In this document: one piece after another, positions 34,425-45,800 of the stretch
How the letters are laid out: each line of letters begins with the position of its first letter
How positions within the stretch are numbered: the stretch's first letter is position 1
Assembly: GCA_003252395.1 (NCBI GenBank)
Contig: QKEL01000011.1
Location: 248,001 to 312,000 of the forward strand
Direction of reading: 5' to 3'
From: Spirochaetales bacterium
Lineage (GTDB): Bacteria; Spirochaetota; Spirochaetia; Treponematales; Treponemataceae
DNA length: 64,000 nucleotides
Translations under genes and position numbers: made by a program
Notes under the pieces: model-generated
The model's database searches: none
Told to the model about the DNA's origin: nothing
Seen by the model: the letters and a program-made list of their open reading frames with translations, nothing else

Positions 34425-35503
34425 GCCTCCTGCCGCGCCGCCCCGCGGCCGATACGACGCAAGCCGGCTTCGTGGCCCTAAAGGCCCTGGAAAAGCCGTG
34501 GATCGGCGGGTATCTACTCCATGAAGGCAGAACCGTCCCCGTGGCGAAAACCGCCCTCTCCCTCCGCGACCGTCTGGGAAACCTCGCCGCCCGCTGGGGA
34601 TTCAGGCGGATGCGCCATGCGGTGCTTCCCGGCCTCTACGCGGCGGGGAAACCGGATAGGGCTTCGCCGGTCTTCGTGACCGCCAACTATAAAATGAGTT
34701 TCGACGCCCTCCGCGCCGCCCTCTCGGGCTACCCGTCCTGGATTCTGTTGCTGGATACCAAGGGGATTAACGTGTGGTGCGCCGCGGGAAAGGGAACCTT
34801 CGGCACCGGGGAACTGGTCCGACGGGTCGCCTCCGCGGGCCTTTCGAAGGTCGTAGACCATCGGACCCTTATCCTGCCCCAACTCGGCGCCAGCGGCGTT
34901 TCGGCGCCGGAAGCCGCCCGGCGGTCGGGCTTCCGGGTGGAATGGGGCCCGGTTCGCGCCGCGGACCTTCCCGCCTATCTCGCCGCGGGCGGGGTTAAGG
35001 ACGCGCGCATGCGCGAGGTCACGTTCACCCTGGCGGAACGAATGGCGGTGGCGCCCATCGAGATAGTCCATTCCTGGCCATTCGCCCTCGCCGCGTTGGC
35101 CCTGGCCTTCCTGCTCGGCCTACCCGCAAACGGTCATTGGGCGGCCCGCGCCGTCCCCCTGGCGGCGAGCCTTCTCGGCGCGATCCCCGTCGGCACGGTC
35201 CTTTATCCGGCGCTCTTGCCCTGGATTCCCGCGCGCCCCTTCATCGTCAAGGGCGCCGTTCTCGGCGTCGCCTGGGCGGTCTTGTGCGCCGCGGCATTCG
35301 CGTTCCCGCCGATCACGGCGCTGGGCGTCTTGCTGACGGCCGCCCCCGTATCGGCCTATCTCGCCATGAATTTCACCGGGTCGTCCACCTTTACGTGCCA
35401 GGAAGGCGCCCGCGCCGAGGTGGAGCGGGGATTCTGGCCCATGACGGTCTCGGCCGCCGCGGGACTGATCGCCCTGACGCTCGGAAGGCTTATCGGCGCC
35501 TAG
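34412..35503 (+). CDS. hgcA: Mercury methylation corrinoid protein HgcA
   Basis: 363 residues from the ATG at 34412 (a GTG at 34391 is the alternative). The diagnostic cap-helix motif NVWCAAGKGTFGT is intact; Cys123 would be the lower-axial cobalt ligand that lets the corrinoid pass a methyl group to Hg(II). The N-terminal about 200 residues form the CdhD-like corrinoid domain (FVTANYKMSFDAL; VVDHRTLILPQLGA); residues about 215-363 form about five membrane helices, as in known HgcA. Acts at the inner membrane with HgcB. It overlaps the MarR gene and ends 9 bases before hgcB. Confidence 0.95.
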   Translation: MQPISLLPRRPAADTTQAGFVALKALEKPWIGGYLLHEGRTVPVAKTALSLRDRLGNLAARWGFRRMRHAVLPGLYAAGKPDRASPVFVTANYKMSFDALRAALSGYPSWILLLDTKGINVWCAAGKGTFGTGELVRRVASAGLSKVVDHRTLILPQLGASGVSAPEAARRSGFRVEWGPVRAADLPAYLAAGGVKDARMREVTFTLAERMAVAPIEIVHSWPFALAALALAFLLGLPANGHWAARAVPLAASLLGAIPVGTVLYPALLPWIPARPFIVKGAVLGVAWAVLCAAAFAFPPITALGVLLTAAPVSAYLAMNFTGSSTFTCQEGARAEVERGFWPMTVSAAAGLIALTLGRLIGA

Positions 35504-35512
35504 GAGGTAGAA

Positions 35513-35797
35513 ATGCGCTTTGGCTATATCAAGAACGGAAGCTCGCTTTCGCTGCGCGCGGCCTCTTGCGTCGGATGCGGCGCCTGCGTTGACGTATGCC
35601 CCCACGGCGTTTTCTCCCTCGCCGACGGAAAGGCCTCCGTGACGGACCGCGAACGCTGCATGGAGTGCGGGGCCTGCGCGAGGAACAGCCCGGTTTCCGC
35701 GCTCTCGGTAACGGCGGGCGTGGGCTGCGCCGCGGCGATAATCGTCGGCAAGCTCACCGGAACGGCCCCGAACTGCGGCGGGGATACCTGCTGCTGA
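35513..35797 (+). CDS. hgcB: Mercury methylation ferredoxin HgcB, with Cys-to-Ser change
   Basis: 94 residues, the expected size. Two 4Fe-4S motifs: CVGCGACVDVCP (Cys19, 22, 25, 29) is complete; the second reads CMECGACARNSP, with Ser59 where the fourth Cys normally stands (codon AGC; TGC would restore it). GVGCAAAII (Cys72) and the C-terminal Cys88, Cys93-Cys94, thought to handle Hg(II), are present. HgcB reduces the HgcA corrinoid. GGAGG lies six bases before the ATG. The gene follows hgcA directly; no terminator is seen before recQ. Confidence 0.93.
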   Translation: MRFGYIKNGSSLSLRAASCVGCGACVDVCPHGVFSLADGKASVTDRERCMECGACARNSPVSALSVTAGVGCAAAIIVGKLTGTAPNCGGDTCC

Positions 35798-35847
35798 AAA
35801 GGAGCGCGGAAGCGTGGCTAAGCCGGGCAAAAAAGCCGCGTTTCGTG

Positions 35848-35853
35848 TACAAT
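35848..35853 (+). promoter_or_regulatory. recQ -10 element, leaderless layout
   Basis: TACAAT followed by seven C and the ATG at 35861. No ribosome-binding site; no convincing -35. Confidence 0.45.
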
Positions 35854-35860
35854 CCCCCCC

Positions 35861-37747
<1,887 letters not shown>

Positions 37748-37840
37748 AAAAATCCACCATCGCGGGTAAAAACCGTGATAAACTCTGAAACGATTGGATT
37801 ACCGAACGTGTTTATAGGCTAAACAGGGAGGATTCGGGCA

Positions 37841-38194
37841 ATGAAGACCGTAATCCATGAAAGGAATGGCGTGCGGGTCGCGGAAATACTCGCCGAGGGA
37901 ATTATCGTCAACGATCCGGGCGATTTTCTCGATCTAGTGGCCAATTCGGGCTCACGGCACCTCGTATTAAAGAAAGAAAACCTGTGCCCCGAGTTTTTCG
38001 AGCTCAAATCGGGCATAGCCGGCGAAATTCTGCAAAAAGCGAGCAATTACGGGGTGGCCTTCGGCATCGTCGGCGATTTCGAGAACGTGAAAAGCAAGAG
38101 CCTACGCGACTTTATCTATGAATCGAACCGTACGGGGCGCCACGTTTTCGTGCCGACCCTGGACGCCGCGCTCGAAATGTTTTGCGCGGGATAA
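37841..38194 (+). CDS. DUF4180 domain protein
   Basis: 117 residues, soluble. The whole chain matches the DUF4180 style: GVRVAEILAEGIIVNDPGDFLDLVAN, LVLKKENLCPEFFELKSGIAGEILQKASNY and FIYESNRTGRHVFVPTLDAALE. No biochemical role is established. GGGAGG stands 10 bases before the ATG. It is followed 20 bases later by a DUF1801 gene on the same strand. Confidence 0.82.
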   Translation: MKTVIHERNGVRVAEILAEGIIVNDPGDFLDLVANSGSRHLVLKKENLCPEFFELKSGIAGEILQKASNYGVAFGIVGDFENVKSKSLRDFIYESNRTGRHVFVPTLDAALEMFCAG

Positions 38195-38214
38195 GGCAAA
38201 GGCGGGTTGACGCA

Positions 38215-38604
38215 ATGGAGCGGAACGAAGAAAAGAACGCGACCATAGACGCGTATATCTCGGGGTTTCCCCCGGCGATAGCCGATCGTCTCACGAAAAT
38301 TCGCGAGACCGTCGCGAAGGCCGCTCCCGACGCGACCGAGCGGATAAGCTATCAAATGCCGACGTTTTGGTTTGAGGGCAATCTCGTGCATTTCGCCGCG
38401 TTCAAGGACCATATCGGCTTTTTCCCCAGCCCGTCGGGCATCGCGCATTTCCGCGACGAGCTCATAGCGTACTCCGTTTCCAAGGGAACCATTCGCTTTC
38501 CCCACGATCAGCCGATTCCCTATGACCTCATCGCGCGAATCACGCGCTTCCGGCTGGAAGAAAACGTTGCCCGGGCGGCCTCCAAGGCCAATCGCGGCGG
38601 CTAA
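38215..38604 (+). CDS. DUF1801 (YdhG-like) protein
   Basis: 129 residues from the ATG at 38215. Conserved blocks ISGFPPAIADRLTKIRETVAKAAPDATERISYQMPTF, then FAAFKDHIGFFPS and KGTIRFPHDQPIPYDLIARI identify the DUF1801 fold, which occurs in small iron-chaperone-like or unknown proteins. No catalytic residues are known. Probably co-transcribed with the DUF4180 gene. It nearly abuts the convergent lipoprotein gene (38608). Confidence 0.82.
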   Translation: MERNEEKNATIDAYISGFPPAIADRLTKIRETVAKAAPDATERISYQMPTFWFEGNLVHFAAFKDHIGFFPSPSGIAHFRDELIAYSVSKGTIRFPHDQPIPYDLIARITRFRLEENVARAASKANRGG

Positions 38605-38607
38605 CCC

Positions 38608-39342
38608 CTATTTCGCGGCCTTCGCCGCCGGCCGCGACTCGGATCCCGCGGCGCTCGTCAGGGCGCGAACCATCCGCCGGTCCGCAAAGAAACCCAACAG
38701 TGCGTTTTCGGAAACGTAGGCCGACGCCGCGCCGTCCCGGGTAAACCGGACGTTTAAATCGCTCGCCACCGCGGCCAATACCGCCGGTTCCAGCTCCAGG
38801 GATTTCCCCATGGCGTCGGTCACCGTCAGAACGAGCCGCCCGTGAATGGAAAGCGAAATAACCTCGAATCGAGCGCCCACCGCGGCGTAATTGATGATCA
38901 TGGAGCGCAATTCCGCGTTTTTCGTCATTTGATCCTGAATATGCCGGTACAGGGAATAGGTGGGGATGGTCCGCGCGTAGGGGTCGCGGTAGCTTACCGC
39001 AACCTTCACGTCGCCCAGCTTCGCGCCGGCGTCCTCCAGGGCGTCTTTGGCGATGGAGGAATACCGGGCCATCAGCGTTTTTCGGGAAAGCGCGGGCAAA
39101 TCGCCCTGTTCCACGCTCAATAGCTCCGAGGGAACCCTCGGGTCGTACACCATGTCGACCCGGGAAGAATCCATTTCGATGATTTGCCCGACTGCGTAGA
39201 CGGAACCGGGATCGTCCATCGTTACGAACCGTTCTCCCGGAACGATGGCCGACGAGACGGAGGCGCACCCCGAAAGAATGCTCGCCGCGATTCCGGCAAG
39301 CGTCATGAAGGCCGCGAGGGCGAGGGATTTTCCGCTATTCAC
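38608..39342 (-). CDS. Lipoprotein of unknown function
   Basis: 244 residues, GTG start at 39342 with CAGGAG eight bases upstream. Lipobox ILSGC with Cys26. The mature protein is mixed alpha/beta (VDMVYDPRVPSELLSVEQGD; MIINYAAVGARFEVISLSIHGRLVLTVTD), with a hydrophilic Ala/Lys-rich C-terminal tail. No family recognised. A TAGAAT at about 39373-39378 (minus strand) may be its -10. It lies between DUF1801 (convergent) and putP (same strand, upstream). Confidence 0.65.
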   Translation of the reverse strand: MNSGKSLALAAFMTLAGIAASILSGCASVSSAIVPGERFVTMDDPGSVYAVGQIIEMDSSRVDMVYDPRVPSELLSVEQGDLPALSRKTLMARYSSIAKDALEDAGAKLGDVKVAVSYRDPYARTIPTYSLYRHIQDQMTKNAELRSMIINYAAVGARFEVISLSIHGRLVLTVTDAMGKSLELEPAVLAAVASDLNVRFTRDGAASAYVSENALLGFFADRRMVRALTSAAGSESRPAAKAAK

Positions 39343-39411
39343 GATAGTCTCCTGTTTTTGTATTCAGGAACCATTCTACCATGAACGGAGCCCCCCCGCC
39401 ATTTCTTTTCG

Positions 39412-40875
39412 CTATCGCGCGGCCCGCATTTCGTCCTTGGCGGCGTCTAGCGCCCCGACGGTGGCCTCGGAGGGCCTCTTCGTGAGGAGGCTCACGATAA
39501 CCACCGCGGCGAGGGCGACGAAAAAGCCGGGCAGGAGTTCGTAAAAATATTGGCCGGGGATTTTGATCCAGTTTTTCACCACGAAAATGGTGAGGGAACC
39601 CGCGATCATGCCGGCCAGGGCGCCCCATTTCGTCGTGCCCTTCCAGAGCACCGAGAGGATCACCAAGGGGCCGAAGGCCGCCCCGAAACCGCCCCAGGCG
39701 TACCCGACCATGCTCAGGATCGAGCCCGAATCGGTCGCGGCGATAAGAAAGGCCAAGAGGGCGAAGCCCACGACCCCGAGGCGGCCGACCAGCTTTTTGG
39801 CGGGATCCGACAGCTTGGCGACGAAGGGAACGTCTTCCGTGAGCGACGAGGTAAGGACCAAAAGCTGGGAGTCCGCGGTAGACATGACCGCCGCGAGCAC
39901 GGCGGCGAGCACGAAGCCCGCGAAAACCGGGTGGAAAAGCGCCGAGGTAAGGGCGAGGAACACCCGTTCGCTGTTACCGTCGGGGCCGCCCACGCCGGGA
40001 AGGGGCGATACCGCGTTGTACCCGATACCGATGATCGCGATGGCGCAGGCGAGCACCAGGCAGAGCACCATCCAGGTAATGCCCACGCGCCGGGCGCCCT
40101 TCACGTCGGCCACGCTGCGGATGCCGATGAAACGGGCGAGTATGTGCGGTTGGCCGAAGTAGCCGAATCCCCAGGCCATCAGGGAAATCGCGGTGACGGT
40201 ACCGGTGGAGAACTTGAACGCGTGGGGATTGGTGGCGGCGATATCGACGCCGGAACCGGAAATGGCGAACCAGCCGAGCAGGGCGCAAAACACCAGGGCC
40301 GTAAGCATCAGCAGCCCCTGAATGAGGTCGGTCCAGCATACCGCGAGATAGCCGCCGAGGAAGGTGTAGGAAACCACCACCACCGTCGTGACCAAAAGGG
40401 CGGTCATCTGGGAGGCGCCGAAGGCGTGGGCGAAAAGGAGCGTGCCGCCCTTCAGGCCGGACGCCACGTAGAGGGTAAAGAAAAAGAGGATCACGATAGT
40501 CGAAACGATCCTGAGCAGGCCCGACTCGTCCTCGAACCTTTTGGCGAAAAATGACGGCAGGGTGATCGCGCCGAACCGCTCGCTCAGGAAGCGGAGGCGG
40601 CCGGCCACCACGAGCCAGTTGAAATACGCGCCCACCGTGAGGCCGAGGGAAATCCATACGCCTTCCACGAGGCCGCTCGCGAACACCGCGCCGGGCAGGC
40701 CGAGAAGGAGCCAGCTGGACATATCCGACGCGCCGGCGCTGATGGCGGTGGCCATAGGACCGAGCGTGCGCCCCCCGATAATGTAATGCTCGTGGCTTTC
40801 CACCTTTTTCATGGAATAAAAGCCGATTCCGAGCATGATCGCGAGATAAATGCCAAAATCGATGAGAAGAATCAT
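39412..40875 (-). CDS. putP: Sodium/proline symporter-type SSS transporter
   Basis: 487 residues, about 13 membrane helices. SSS-family Na+ and substrate-binding segments: ISAGASDMSSWLLLGLPGAVFASG (helix 2), CWTDLIQGLLM, and SLMAWGFGYFGQPHILARFI, closely PutP-like. Imports proline with Na+. A consensus TTGACA (40944-40939) with TAGTAT 17 bases later and an AAAAGGGG ribosome-binding site precede the ATG, so this gene has a conventional leader of about 30 bases. Confidence 0.92.
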   Translation of the reverse strand: MILLIDFGIYLAIMLGIGFYSMKKVESHEHYIIGGRTLGPMATAISAGASDMSSWLLLGLPGAVFASGLVEGVWISLGLTVGAYFNWLVVAGRLRFLSERFGAITLPSFFAKRFEDESGLLRIVSTIVILFFFTLYVASGLKGGTLLFAHAFGASQMTALLVTTVVVVSYTFLGGYLAVCWTDLIQGLLMLTALVFCALLGWFAISGSGVDIAATNPHAFKFSTGTVTAISLMAWGFGYFGQPHILARFIGIRSVADVKGARRVGITWMVLCLVLACAIAIIGIGYNAVSPLPGVGGPDGNSERVFLALTSALFHPVFAGFVLAAVLAAVMSTADSQLLVLTSSLTEDVPFVAKLSDPAKKLVGRLGVVGFALLAFLIAATDSGSILSMVGYAWGGFGAAFGPLVILSVLWKGTTKWGALAGMIAGSLTIFVVKNWIKIPGQYFYELLPGFFVALAAVVIVSLLTKRPSEATVGALDAAKDEMRAAR

Positions 40876-40915
40876 TTTTGCAACCCCTTTTCAATGTATT
40901 AAGCGACAGTAAAGG

Positions 40916-40944
40916 ATACTACGGGGCTATTTTCGGGCTGTCAA
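40916..40944 (-). promoter_or_regulatory. putP promoter
   Basis: Minus strand TTGACA (40944-40939), 17 bases, TAGTAT (40921-40916). Consensus -35. Confidence 0.7.
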
Positions 40945-41033
40945 GAACAAACGCGTTCCCGCCGCCATTGGCGCGAATTCCCGGATCATGGTAGGATTCG
41001 GCGAACCCGTTCCGGAACGAAAGGAGTATGGCG

Positions 41034-41519
41034 ATGAGACGAAAGGACCGACAGCTTACCGAGGCGCGCGCGATAGACGCCGTTTTAAACGATGCCGATA
41101 CGTGCCACCTTGCCCTGATGGACGGCGACAGGCCCTACGCGGTCGCCCTCAATTACGGATGGGAACGCGGTGACGCGGAAAAGCTCACGCTCTACTTTCA
41201 TTGCGCGAAAGAGGGCAAAAAGCTCGACCTGGTCGACGCCAACGCCAATGCGGCCTTCGTTATCGATACGGGACACGAGCTCGTCACCGGGGATAGGCCC
41301 TGCGATTGGAGCATGAACTATCGGAGCGTCGCCGGCAACGGCCGCATACGCCGCGCCCGTGACGGCGCGGAACGGGCGAAAGCGCTCTCGCTCCTGATGA
41401 GCCATTACGCCGGGAACGCCGCCTTCGCCGCCATGGGCGATTTCGACCCGAAAGAACTCGGGCCGACCGAGGCCTTAGTGCTGGAGTGCGCGGAAGTGAC
41501 GGGTAAACAGCGGAAATAG
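41034..41519 (+). CDS. PNPOx-like flavin-binding protein (NimA-like)
   Basis: 161 residues, split-barrel FMN-binding fold of the pyridoxamine 5'-phosphate oxidase superfamily, closest in style to NimA-type proteins: TCHLALMDGDRPYAVALNYGW, LYFHCAKEGKKLDLVDANANAAFVID and MNYRSVAGNGRIR. Probably a flavin- or heme-dependent reductase; the substrate is unknown. AAAGGAG is followed by ATGGCGATG; the second ATG (41034) has proper spacing. Divergent from putP. Confidence 0.85.
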   Translation: MRRKDRQLTEARAIDAVLNDADTCHLALMDGDRPYAVALNYGWERGDAEKLTLYFHCAKEGKKLDLVDANANAAFVIDTGHELVTGDRPCDWSMNYRSVAGNGRIRRARDGAERAKALSLLMSHYAGNAAFAAMGDFDPKELGPTEALVLECAEVTGKQRK

Positions 41520-41546
41520 GCCCGCGTGGAAAGGCGCTTTTCGTGC

Positions 41547-41552
41547 TAGAAT
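41547..41552 (+). promoter_or_regulatory. -10 element before the anchored binding-protein-like gene
   Basis: TAGAAT nine bases before the ATG at 41562; no ribosome-binding site is seen. Confidence 0.3.
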
Positions 41553-41561
41553 CGACTCATT

Positions 41562-42806
41562 ATGGGAAGGAAAAAAAATAAGCGGGGAACTGCGCCAAAG
41601 CGCGCCCCGGCACGGAAGGCTACGGCCAAAAGGGCGCTCATAGTCGCGTGCGGCGCGGCCTTGGCCGCGCTTCTCGCGGCGGGAATCGCCTTCGCGCTTT
41701 TCTCGACGCGGCCTATCGTCGTCTCCTTTTACGGAATCGACGCCGGTCTGCGGGAATCGCTCGAAAAGGCGCTTACCGAGCGGAATGTCGCCGGCGCGAG
41801 GCCCCTCGCGTTCAACACCCTCAATCCGGAGCTCGCGCTTTCGGAGCAACGGAAAGAAGCGCTCCGGTCCTCCGTCATCGTCCTCCCTGACGGGGCGGCG
41901 GCGCGGGGCCTGATAAACGAGGCGGCGCCCCCGAAGGAATCGGACCTATCCCTCATGGCCTCGGCCATACGCAAGGCGGGCAGCGCGGGTTCGGCGCGTT
42001 ACGCGCTCCCGATCCTCCTCGATACCGTAGAGCTCGCCTGGAACGTGCGGCTTCTCTCCCAAAAAGGCTACGGCAAGCCCGCCACCCTAGACGGGCTGGA
42101 ATCGTCCGGAAGGGCGGTCAAACGGCCGACGACCTGGCCCCTTATTTGCGCCGGGGCGGAAGACGCGGACCTTTCCCTGTTCTTCGGCGCGGTCGTAGAG
42201 GCGACGGGAGGGAGCGAAGCCCTGGACAGGCTTACGGAACTGATCGAAGCGGGCAAAGAGATGGAGGATATCGCGCGGGATCCGCTGGTAAGACCCGGCC
42301 TCGGCATGATAACGCGCTGGCGGCGGGAGGGTCTCCTTCACCCGGAGTGGCTCGCGGTTGACGGGAAAACCCTGGAAGCCCTCATGGCCGGCGACGCCGT
42401 GGCCTTCGTATTCATGCCGTTGTCGAGGCACCGCTCCATAGCCCAAAAAACAATAGAGAAATACGACAGCACCTTCGTGCCGGCGGCGGGAAACCGCAGG
42501 GACAGGGCGTTCATGGCCCCGACGACGGTGGCGGTGAGGATTGCGGGGAAACGGGAAGAAAGCGACACCGACGCCCTTTTCTCCGCCTTCGTGTCCGCGC
42601 CGGTCCAGAAGGCCCTCGCGGCCTCGACCGGCCTCGCCCCGGTTAATTCCTCGGCGGAGACCCGGGACATACAGGCCGCGAACGCGCGGCTTTGGGCCGC
42701 CGCGTCCTCCGGGCCCCGTAGCGATCCCCTTACCGCGGCGCTCCCGGACCCCCAGGCGAGAAAGGCGTTCGCCGGGGAACTCCGGGAATGGCTTCGGGGG
42801 CAGTGA
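41562..42806 (+). CDS. Membrane-anchored extracellular solute-binding-like protein
   Basis: 414 residues. A strongly basic N-terminus (1-24) precedes one membrane helix (about 26-47); there is no signal-peptidase site or lipobox, so it stays anchored facing the periplasm. The rest resembles type 1 substrate-binding proteins for sugars or oligosaccharides (YALPILLDTVELAWNVRLL; MAGDAVAFVFMPLSRHRS; FSAFVSAPVQKALAAS). No ABC permease or ATPase lies next to it, so a sensory or orphan role is possible. It converges on the giant Ig gene, with a GC hairpin between. Confidence 0.65.
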   Translation: MGRKKNKRGTAPKRAPARKATAKRALIVACGAALAALLAAGIAFALFSTRPIVVSFYGIDAGLRESLEKALTERNVAGARPLAFNTLNPELALSEQRKEALRSSVIVLPDGAAARGLINEAAPPKESDLSLMASAIRKAGSAGSARYALPILLDTVELAWNVRLLSQKGYGKPATLDGLESSGRAVKRPTTWPLICAGAEDADLSLFFGAVVEATGGSEALDRLTELIEAGKEMEDIARDPLVRPGLGMITRWRREGLLHPEWLAVDGKTLEALMAGDAVAFVFMPLSRHRSIAQKTIEKYDSTFVPAAGNRRDRAFMAPTTVAVRIAGKREESDTDALFSAFVSAPVQKALAASTGLAPVNSSAETRDIQAANARLWAAASSGPRSDPLTAALPDPQARKAFAGELREWLRGQ

Positions 42807-42811
42807 GGGAG

Positions 42812-42831
42812 GGCCCGCGATAGCGCGGGCC
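42812..42831. terminator. GC-rich hairpin between convergent genes
   Basis: GGCCCGCG-ATAG-CGCGGGCC, a perfect 8-bp stem with tetraloop and no T run. It separates the plus-strand binding-protein-like gene from the end of the giant Ig operon and may stop transcription in both directions with help of Rho. Confidence 0.5.
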
Positions 42832-42848
42832 GCCCCCCGCGGGATCCC

Positions 42849-45800
42849 TTATTTCAGCACCGCACGTTCGTATCGCGCGTCGGTCATGTAGCCCAAGACC
42901 GTCTGGTTCGCGTAACCGCCCGTCGTCGGCAATCCCGAGCACACCACGCTATCCGTGGGCACGTTCGGGGTCGGTATCGTCATTGTCTCCCAGGAACCGG
43001 TATACCTATCGTTCACGGCCCCGTTCGTGAGGGAAGTCCAGTCGGACCGCCACGCGACCCGGACTGAATTCGACGTCTGGGTGAACGAAGGATAGAAGTA
43101 GGTGATATACGGGACCTGCCGTACCACGGAATTGATGGTTTCCGTGCGCGTATTCATCGTGATCTGGGTTCCCACAGAAAGGTAGGAGTCTACGGTCACG
43201 ACGGATATCTGGTCGGCGGTACAGTTATAGCTCGGCAGATACGCGTATTTCAGGTCGCCTTTGGCGCTGTTGTAATAGGCGATATGGATGCCGTCGTTCG
43301 CGTCGACTGCCATATCCACGTACCAACCCGAATAGCTGCTGTCGATCACCTTGGCGTTCGTTTGCCATACGCCTCCGACCACGGGGGTTCCGGGGGCCGT
43401 ATTGTAGGAGTATACCAACTGCCGGGCAGAGGCATCGTACCAGGCAAACACGGCCACGCCGCCGGAGGTAACGCCGACCGAGGTATATTGACCGCCTTTA
43501 TAGGTCATATCGTTGCCGGCCACCACGTGGAAGTTTGCCGCGGAACCGGTGCTCACGGTATTGTTCGTATACCCTTCGGCGGTTCCCGAAATATCCTGCG
43601 CCAATCCGTCAGTCATGGTATTCGCATTGTTGATGGTCCCGTACCTGAACTTCACCGGCGATTGCGTGTGATTATGGTCGAAATAGCTCATGTAGACCTG
43701 AGTGGCGGCGGTGGTGCCCCGTACGACCAGCTTGGGTATGGGGACCCTACCGATATCGTACACGCCGGTCGAGTTATTGTACACCGTTTCCAAGAGGCGT
43801 TTGCCCGTCCAGGAACTCGTATACCATATAGAGTTATCCCGCGCCACGGCACGCGAGTAGAACGCGAACTTCGCGGAAGTGTCGTTGATACGGTCCGTAT
43901 TGGTGGCCACCGCGTAGATATTCCCGGAGGAGTCGTATCCCACGTTGGTGTTATGGAACTTGTTGTAGCTATAGTCCACCTGCGTAACGCTTCCGTTTCT
44001 GTTGACCGCCATGCTGGGCACGCCGTTTCCGTAGCTCAGGTAATAATTGCTCGCGCCGTCCATCTTCATCATCGGGCTCGTGATATTCGTGCTCGCCACG
44101 AAGGCGCCCAGGTTCCAGACCCAAATGGCGCAGTCATCGTTCAGGCGATCGTTGTTTACCCCGTTTCCCTGAGAGTTATAGCCGTACGCCGTTATGGTTT
44201 GACCGTCGGCGGCGAAGGTCGGGTTACTGTTTACGTTATTAAGCGAGGGTATCGAGTTCACGGTAGCCACGATCGAGCCGCTATTGATGGTTCCACCGAT
44301 CGTAACGTTCAGGTGATCGCCCGAAACGACCGGCGTTCCGAGGCTGACGCCCCCCGCCGCAAGGCCCGTTGAGGCCCCGTTGAAATTGAAACCGTACGCC
44401 GAAACCGTCTCGCCGTTGTACACCGAATATCGACCCGAGGCCGAGCGGGCGAATTCAGCTCCGGCCATCGAGGAGATAGCCGTTCCGAGCCGCGTAACGT
44501 ACGGCACCACGTCCACCTGGTAGGAAGGAACGTTGTTGGTCGTCACGCTTCCGGTGGGGTTGGGGCTCTCGCTGGAGGCGTTGGGGCGGCGGTCCACCGC
44601 GATAACGCGTATCTGCCGGTCAGTGGCGGCCACGCCCGTTACGCGGGAACTGTCCCAATCGAGGCGCCAGTGCACCAGGTGTCCGCCCTGATCGAGGTAA
44701 TCCTGATCGAGGGTAAGGGACCAGCCCTGGCTTTCCACCGTGGCGGCCACGGGCTCCCAGAGTCCGGTGGTCGTGTTGAAGGTCGCGAGGCGCGTATAGG
44801 TCCTGCCCAGGGTCTCAGGGGTACCGTTCCCGTCGGTGTCGAACTGGTTGGACGTAGTAGCGGCATTCGTGAAGGTGAACTCGCTCGCAGTGCCGTTTCC
44901 GATGAACATCCAGATCGAGTCGAGCCGCTGGTCGTCGTAGATCGTGCCGCGCACGCTGATGCGGCCCGACACTTTCGGATCGAGATCGTACACGCCGGAT
45001 GCCTGGTTGAACGTGGCAACGGGTAAGTCGCCCGCGAGTTCAATGTGGCCGTTGTCCTTGGAGCCACCGTACAGGGAATTGTTCCCAACCCCGGGTCCCG
45101 TCCAGAAGAAGGGCGAGATCACCGAGCGCGGGTTCACTCCGTCGGTCACGTCGATCTGAATCGGCATGGTGAGAACCGCGTACTGGCTGTCGGTGCCGAG
45201 GGTGGTCTCCTCGGTGGAGTCCCAGATGCGGATAACGAGGGTGCGCGCCGCGCCGACGGCGGTCGTGATCGTGTCTCCCACCGCGGTCAACTGCGCCGTC
45301 GTTAGGTCTATGGTATTGATCCCGGCGACTTCCGAGTCGCGGAGGTACGTGTTGGTACCGCCGTTCGCGAGGTCATGGCCGGTCACGGCCGTTCCGCCGT
45401 CGGCGTCCATGTACATCACGTAATCGAGGATTCCGTTTCCGCCCACCACGTCGATATCCACTGAGGTGCGGCCCTTGGCGATGAAGGAGCTCGAGGCTAC
45501 CGTCGCCACGGCCTGCTCGTTTCCGGAGCCGTCCAGGGCGCTATACGCAGGGACCCGCTCGCCGGCGGACACGGAGCCGTTGCCGTCCAGGTCGGTGCCG
45601 AGGGTAACCGCGGCGAGCATGGGACGGTTGTTCTGCACGCTGGTGGACACCATGCCCGAGGCATAGTTGCCCGCCTTGTCGTAGGCGACCCAGTGAATCT
45701 CGATGGGACCGTCGGGAATGTTCCGCGAGTCGATGGAGGCGGTCCACGAGTAAAGGCCGCCGGCCCGTTCCACGGCCTCTATAAGCCCGTCGCCGTCGTC

